From Verrucomicrobiia bacterium (lineage in GTDB: Bacteria > Verrucomicrobiota > Verrucomicrobiia > Verrucomicrobiales > DEV007), in assembly GCA_030425385.1 (NCBI GenBank), contig JAUIAH010000014.1:1-64000 (forward strand): a stretch of 64,000 nt of DNA, read 5' to 3'. Every line of letters starts with the position of its first letter. Position 1 is the first letter of the stretch. Positions 60,968 to 64,000 of this stretch are shown here, one piece after another. The translations under genes and the position numbers were made by a program. Below the pieces are notes generated by a model. That model saw only the letters and a list, made by a program, of their open reading frames with translations, made no database searches and was not told where the DNA came from.

Positions 60968-63049
60968 TTATTGCACAAAGAGAATCTCTTTGGTGTTGAG
61001 GAGGGACCAGATGATCGCTTCACAGGCATCGCGCGGGTTCTCGGCTGCCTCAAATTGCGCGTTCATCAACGCGCGCTCGCGATCAGTTGGCATCCTTGTC
61101 AGGAGGCTTAGAAAGATGAAGTCCTGTTTCTCATCGTCACCGTAAAGTTGGTCGATTCCCTTCATCAAGAGGCTTTTGTCACTCACCAACTGGTCAATGA
61201 CCTTACCGTTAAGCAGGCTCAACGCTTGTCCCACGGAGGCCTCGATCTCCGCCGCCTGAATGGTTTCACGGTCAGATTGCCCAAACCGGCGCAAGAAATG
61301 ATCAGCAGGCATGGGTGATCGCAGCTCGGACGCCCTTACATACTTCTTATCAAAGCCCTTCCAACGCGGATCGGGGCGATCGTCAATTCCCTGGCGCTTC
61401 TTAGCCGAGTCCATCCGGTCCATGGTCATCATCATAGCCGTTCGCCCAGAGGCATTCTCAAGGAAAGTCCTCTCAAATGCCGCCTGAATGTCGTCCACCC
61501 TTTGATCACGGGCCTTGCGGGCTTCTCGCATCTCCGTGTTCAACGTCTTTGCAAGAGCGTCATCGCCAGCCTCGCGTGCGGTTGTCACCCGGCGACGAAG
61601 GCCACTGGTGGCTTTGTCATGATCATATTCCACTTGGGCGATCGCTTTCGCAGTCTCCAAGATCTTCTGCGGCTGCTGCTTCATCGCCTCCAACCCTTCC
61701 GCGCGCGCTTTCATCTCCTCATAGCGCTTACGGTAACGATTCTCTGCCTTGCGTTCGTCCACGCCAGGCATCGTCGCGGCAAGGAGAGAGTCCCATATTT
61801 GCTCCGCCGACATGCGCCGAAGGACAGGTCCGGGAAAGTGATAGTCACCGAGGTCAACATCCTGCAAGCTCGACTCTCGCTGATAGGTCCTCGTGTTGTA
61901 GAGCACCGCTAGAAAGCGACGGATGTCATAGTCCATGCGAACCATCTCTGACTCCAAGTAATCGAGCAGCGCAGGGTTGCTCGCCACCGTCCCATCCTTG
62001 AAATCATCGACAGGCTCAACCAGGCCCACCCCCATGACGGCCTTCCACAATCGATTGACGATGACCTTAGCGAAGCGCGGATTCTCCGGGCCCGTGAGCC
62101 AATCGGCATAAGCGTCCAACTGATGTCCCGACCCGCCACCCGCGGCACGTTTCCCGAAGATAGTGTCCGGTCGCACTTCCTCGCGGGGCTCGGCATCGTC
62201 ATACTGATAGTCGGAAGGGAGCTTGAGAATCTTCTCTTCGTCATGCTTCACCCGGTAACTCAAAGGCTCTAACAAATCCCGCAAAGCATTGCGCACCAAG
62301 CGATTCATTTCCTTATTGCGATCGCGGCGTGCCCGTTTCTCCATCTTGTCCATCCGTTTGTCCACCCGCACGACTTTCTCAGGATTCACCCGCGTCTCGA
62401 CACCGTAAGTGTAAGCGGCCATTTCGTAGTAGTCCTTCTGCTTCCACTTGTCGAAAGGGTGGTTGTGACACTGTGCGCAGACGAGTTGCGTCCCGAGAAA
62501 GATCTGCGCCGTGTTCGACATGTTATCCAGCGGCATGCCGGCATCTCGCAAATAATACCCAACCGCTCCATTCTCCCAAATGTACCCCTCCGCGGTTACG
62601 AGCGCATGCACCATGTCCTTATACGACATGTTGGCGCGCAGCGCTCCTTTCACCCAGTCAGCATAGGCTTCGCCGGCTCCCTGTTCCATGTCGGACTTCA
62701 CCCGCAAGATGTCAGCCCAGTAGTTGAACCAGTGACTCACATAGCCTTCCGAGTGGAGCAGATGGCGGATCAACTGGGTCCGTTTACTCTTACTATCAGT
62801 CCCCAGAAACTGTTGCGCCTCTTGATAGGTTGGGATGCGCCCAATGACATCAAGGTAGAGGCGCCGTAGAAAGATCTCATCACTCGAGGGCGGGTTCGGC
62901 TTCACCCCGTGCGTCCGGTAGTTGGCCTCGACAAGGGCATCAATCTGTTGGCTCACCCGCCGATCATTCCCCAACGCCCAGGAAAGAGCGAGGGCACTGG
63001 CGATGATGGCGACGGCAAGGATCTTAGGGAGGGAGGTTCCAACAGTCAT
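60968..63049 (-). CDS. DUF1549/DUF1553 (PSD) protein
   Basis: A 693-residue exported protein. The signal sequence covers about residues 5-25 (LPKILAVAIIASALALSWA). DUF1549 follows (about 32-240) with FLRRLYLDVIGRIPT and LVCAQCHNHPFDKW, a CxxCH heme-like motif. DUF1553 (about 310-660) has YADWLTGPENPRFAKVIVNR and is interrupted by a highly charged coiled-coil insertion (about 425-520). I start it at the ATG at 63049; the TTG at 63109 would add a non-signal extension. First gene of the operon, 36 bases before DUF1501. Confidence 0.9.
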   Translation of the reverse strand: MTVGTSLPKILAVAIIASALALSWALGNDRRVSQQIDALVEANYRTHGVKPNPPSSDEIFLRRLYLDVIGRIPTYQEAQQFLGTDSKSKRTQLIRHLLHSEGYVSHWFNYWADILRVKSDMEQGAGEAYADWVKGALRANMSYKDMVHALVTAEGYIWENGAVGYYLRDAGMPLDNMSNTAQIFLGTQLVCAQCHNHPFDKWKQKDYYEMAAYTYGVETRVNPEKVVRVDKRMDKMEKRARRDRNKEMNRLVRNALRDLLEPLSYRVKHDEEKILKLPSDYQYDDAEPREEVRPDTIFGKRAAGGGSGHQLDAYADWLTGPENPRFAKVIVNRLWKAVMGVGLVEPVDDFKDGTVASNPALLDYLESEMVRMDYDIRRFLAVLYNTRTYQRESSLQDVDLGDYHFPGPVLRRMSAEQIWDSLLAATMPGVDERKAENRYRKRYEEMKARAEGLEAMKQQPQKILETAKAIAQVEYDHDKATSGLRRRVTTAREAGDDALAKTLNTEMREARKARDQRVDDIQAAFERTFLENASGRTAMMMTMDRMDSAKKRQGIDDRPDPRWKGFDKKYVRASELRSPMPADHFLRRFGQSDRETIQAAEIEASVGQALSLLNGKVIDQLVSDKSLLMKGIDQLYGDDEKQDFIFLSLLTRMPTDRERALMNAQFEAAENPRDACEAIIWSLLNTKEILFVQ

Positions 63050-63148
63050 GGGCGGGGGCGTTTGGAAGGCGTGCGGCGGGGTTGGTCCGACCTTCCAAGA
63101 TAGCGCCAACCACTAAAAGACGCAACTCTTCAGCCCCTCCTTGAACGC

Positions 63149-63186
63149 ACGAAGCCCCCTTCCGCCACGGGCAGAGGGGGCTTCGT
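63149..63186. terminator. Strong stem-loop downstream of the small conserved gene
   Basis: ACGAAGCCCCCT and AGGGGGCTTCGT pair in a perfect 12-base GC-rich stem with a 14-base loop. It lies 28 bases after the stop of the minus-strand gene at 63214 and about 100 bases before the ATG of the DUF1549 gene, so it probably insulates the two units. No long U-run follows. Confidence 0.7.
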
Positions 63187-63213
63187 TATCGTAAACCTGA
63201 AATTTCGGAAGGC

Positions 63214-63420
63214 CTAAGCCTTCCGCTTCAGAAAAGGCAACCCGGTCGTCGAGTTCTCAATGACTTCGTAGCCCTCGGGCAACGCGTCACAGGCGCCTTC
63301 GTCTTTGATTGTGCCAGCAAAGAAGTAGAGCTTCGTTTCCTTGCCATCCTTGCGTTTGTTCACCCTCACGTGGAGGTAGTAGGTTTTTCCAGATTTCTTG
63401 CTTTCGACGCTATAGGCCAT
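63214..63420 (-). CDS. Small conserved protein (MAYSVESKKSGK family)
   Basis: A 68-residue protein of a kind I recall as widespread in PVC and some other bacteria, opening MAYSVESKKSGKTYYLHVR and ending ALPEGYEVIENSTTGLPFLK. It is basic, probably a small beta fold, with no known function. It follows rpmB on the same strand with 69 bases between and may share its promoter. The strong stem-loop after it marks the end of the unit. Confidence 0.75.
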   Translation of the reverse strand: MAYSVESKKSGKTYYLHVRVNKRKDGKETKLYFFAGTIKDEGACDALPEGYEVIENSTTGLPFLKRKA

Positions 63421-63489
63421 CAGGGTTTGTGGTTCCGCCAGACTCCGGACAATCTGACGCGTTTCGCCCTCCGAATTGAAACTGTGTCG

Positions 63490-63753
63490 CTAGATCAAAC
63501 CAGCTTTCTTGAGCGTCTTGTAGGCGCCGTTCTTCGACACGGTCTTGAGAGCGCGTGCCGTCAACTTGACCTTGACGTGACGGTTGAGCTCAGGCACCCA
63601 AATGCGCTTCACGCGTAGGTTGGGTTCGAAGGTGCGCTTCGTCTGTTTGACCAACTGCAATCCGATGCCGCCTTTCTTCTTGGCCAAACCGCGATGGTGA
63701 ATTCGGCGTCCTCTCGTGACGCGTGCCCCTGTGATGCTGCAAACTTTAGCCAT
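63490..63753 (-). CDS. rpmB: 50S ribosomal protein L28
   Basis: Ribosomal protein L28, 87 residues, part of the large subunit. It begins MAKVCSITGARVTRGRRIHH and ends AYKTLKKAGLI, with a basic body typical of the family. The first motif carries a Cys (KVCSITG) as in zinc-type L28, but a full four-Cys site is absent. The frame stays open far upstream, yet the ATG at 63753 matches the conserved family start. A likely promoter lies in the 247 bases to the window edge, where I see no gene. Confidence 0.95.
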   Translation of the reverse strand: MAKVCSITGARVTRGRRIHHRGLAKKKGGIGLQLVKQTKRTFEPNLRVKRIWVPELNRHVKVKLTARALKTVSKNGAYKTLKKAGLI

Positions 63754-64000
63754 GATGGTATCTCTGCTCGTTGGTCGACTTCTGAAATGAGTCGGTAGGG
63801 GTAGCAGGATTCCCCAGCCCGTCAACCGCACATTTCCGGGCTCACCGATCATCATATTTGGCAGTGAAGCAGTTATCTTTGGGTCGCATTTATACAAACA
63901 GCTACATGCCGACCTCAGGATTATGCAGAGCAGTCTCCATCCAGGCCCCTGAGAAATAGTCTTCGACACGCAGAAGTACAACTCTTCCTGAAGATATCGT

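Noticed and set aside
1-64000. CRISPR arrays, rRNA genes, prophage structural genes
   Set aside because: No regularly spaced repeats, rRNA-like sequence or capsid/tail genes were seen in the window.

Overview
The window looks like a chromosomal segment of a Gram-negative bacterium of the PVC group, most likely Verrucomicrobiota. The signs are a single-chain SecDF, a cytochrome c/LRR - DUF1501 - DUF1549/DUF1553 cluster, two sulfatase genes, an exosortase with a PEP-CTERM-like target, lipid A and LPS-core enzymes, and a small MAYSVESKKSGK protein typical of this group. Coding density is high, leaders are short and Shine-Dalgarno sites are mostly hard to see. The phylum call is inference from gene content; no 16S or other decisive marker is present.

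Layout. Positions 1-2790 are an accessory strip: an IS4-type transposase, an AT-rich spacer and a tyrosine recombinase lying against the 3' end of a tRNA-Pro(GGG) gene, the usual geometry of a tRNA-integrated element whose far end lies outside the window. From 3021 to 11715 come a cell-wall amidase, a polysaccharide flippase, two unknown exported or membrane proteins, a beta-hydroxyacid dehydrogenase, and the tgt-yajC-secDF operon. From 11905 to 15475 are a secreted cysteine-rich repeat protein, hisF, a XerC-like recombinase and a small membrane protein. From 15574 to 22909 runs a collinear RDD - SpoIIM - DUF4129-like - DUF4350 - MoxR - DUF58 - VanX-like operon.

From 22920 to 27734 is a compact exosortase locus: one predicted sorted surface protein (VPEM-CTERM), its exosortase fused to an EpsI-like domain, and two membrane-anchored TPR proteins, one downstream and one divergent. 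Then follow a secreted protein with a possible caspase-like core, a double-domain M16 peptidase, a cobalamin-riboswitch-controlled TonB receptor, a sulfatase, and a secreted fusion of an endonuclease/exonuclease/phosphatase domain to a second sulfatase. A second MoxR - DUF58 - BatA-like operon (36908-40720) lies next to purE-purK.

From 42602 to 48980 is a tightly packed signalling operon: an orphan PotD-like binding lipoprotein followed by three histidine kinases carrying four receiver domains and no DNA-binding output. From 50858 to 55963 is an envelope operon: trpS, a nucleotide-sugar epimerase, a lipid A acyltransferase fused to a GT9 glycosyltransferase, and a tandem WaaP-like kinase. The right end holds two unknown membrane proteins, the cytochrome c/DUF1501/DUF1549 operon, a small conserved protein and rpmB.

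The items most worth a second look are the exosortase locus, the fourfold six-cysteine protein, the phosphatase-sulfatase fusion, the binding-protein/triple-kinase operon, the recombinase whose reading frame runs through a tRNA gene, and a recurrent TGTTAGR/YCTAACA word on both strands.
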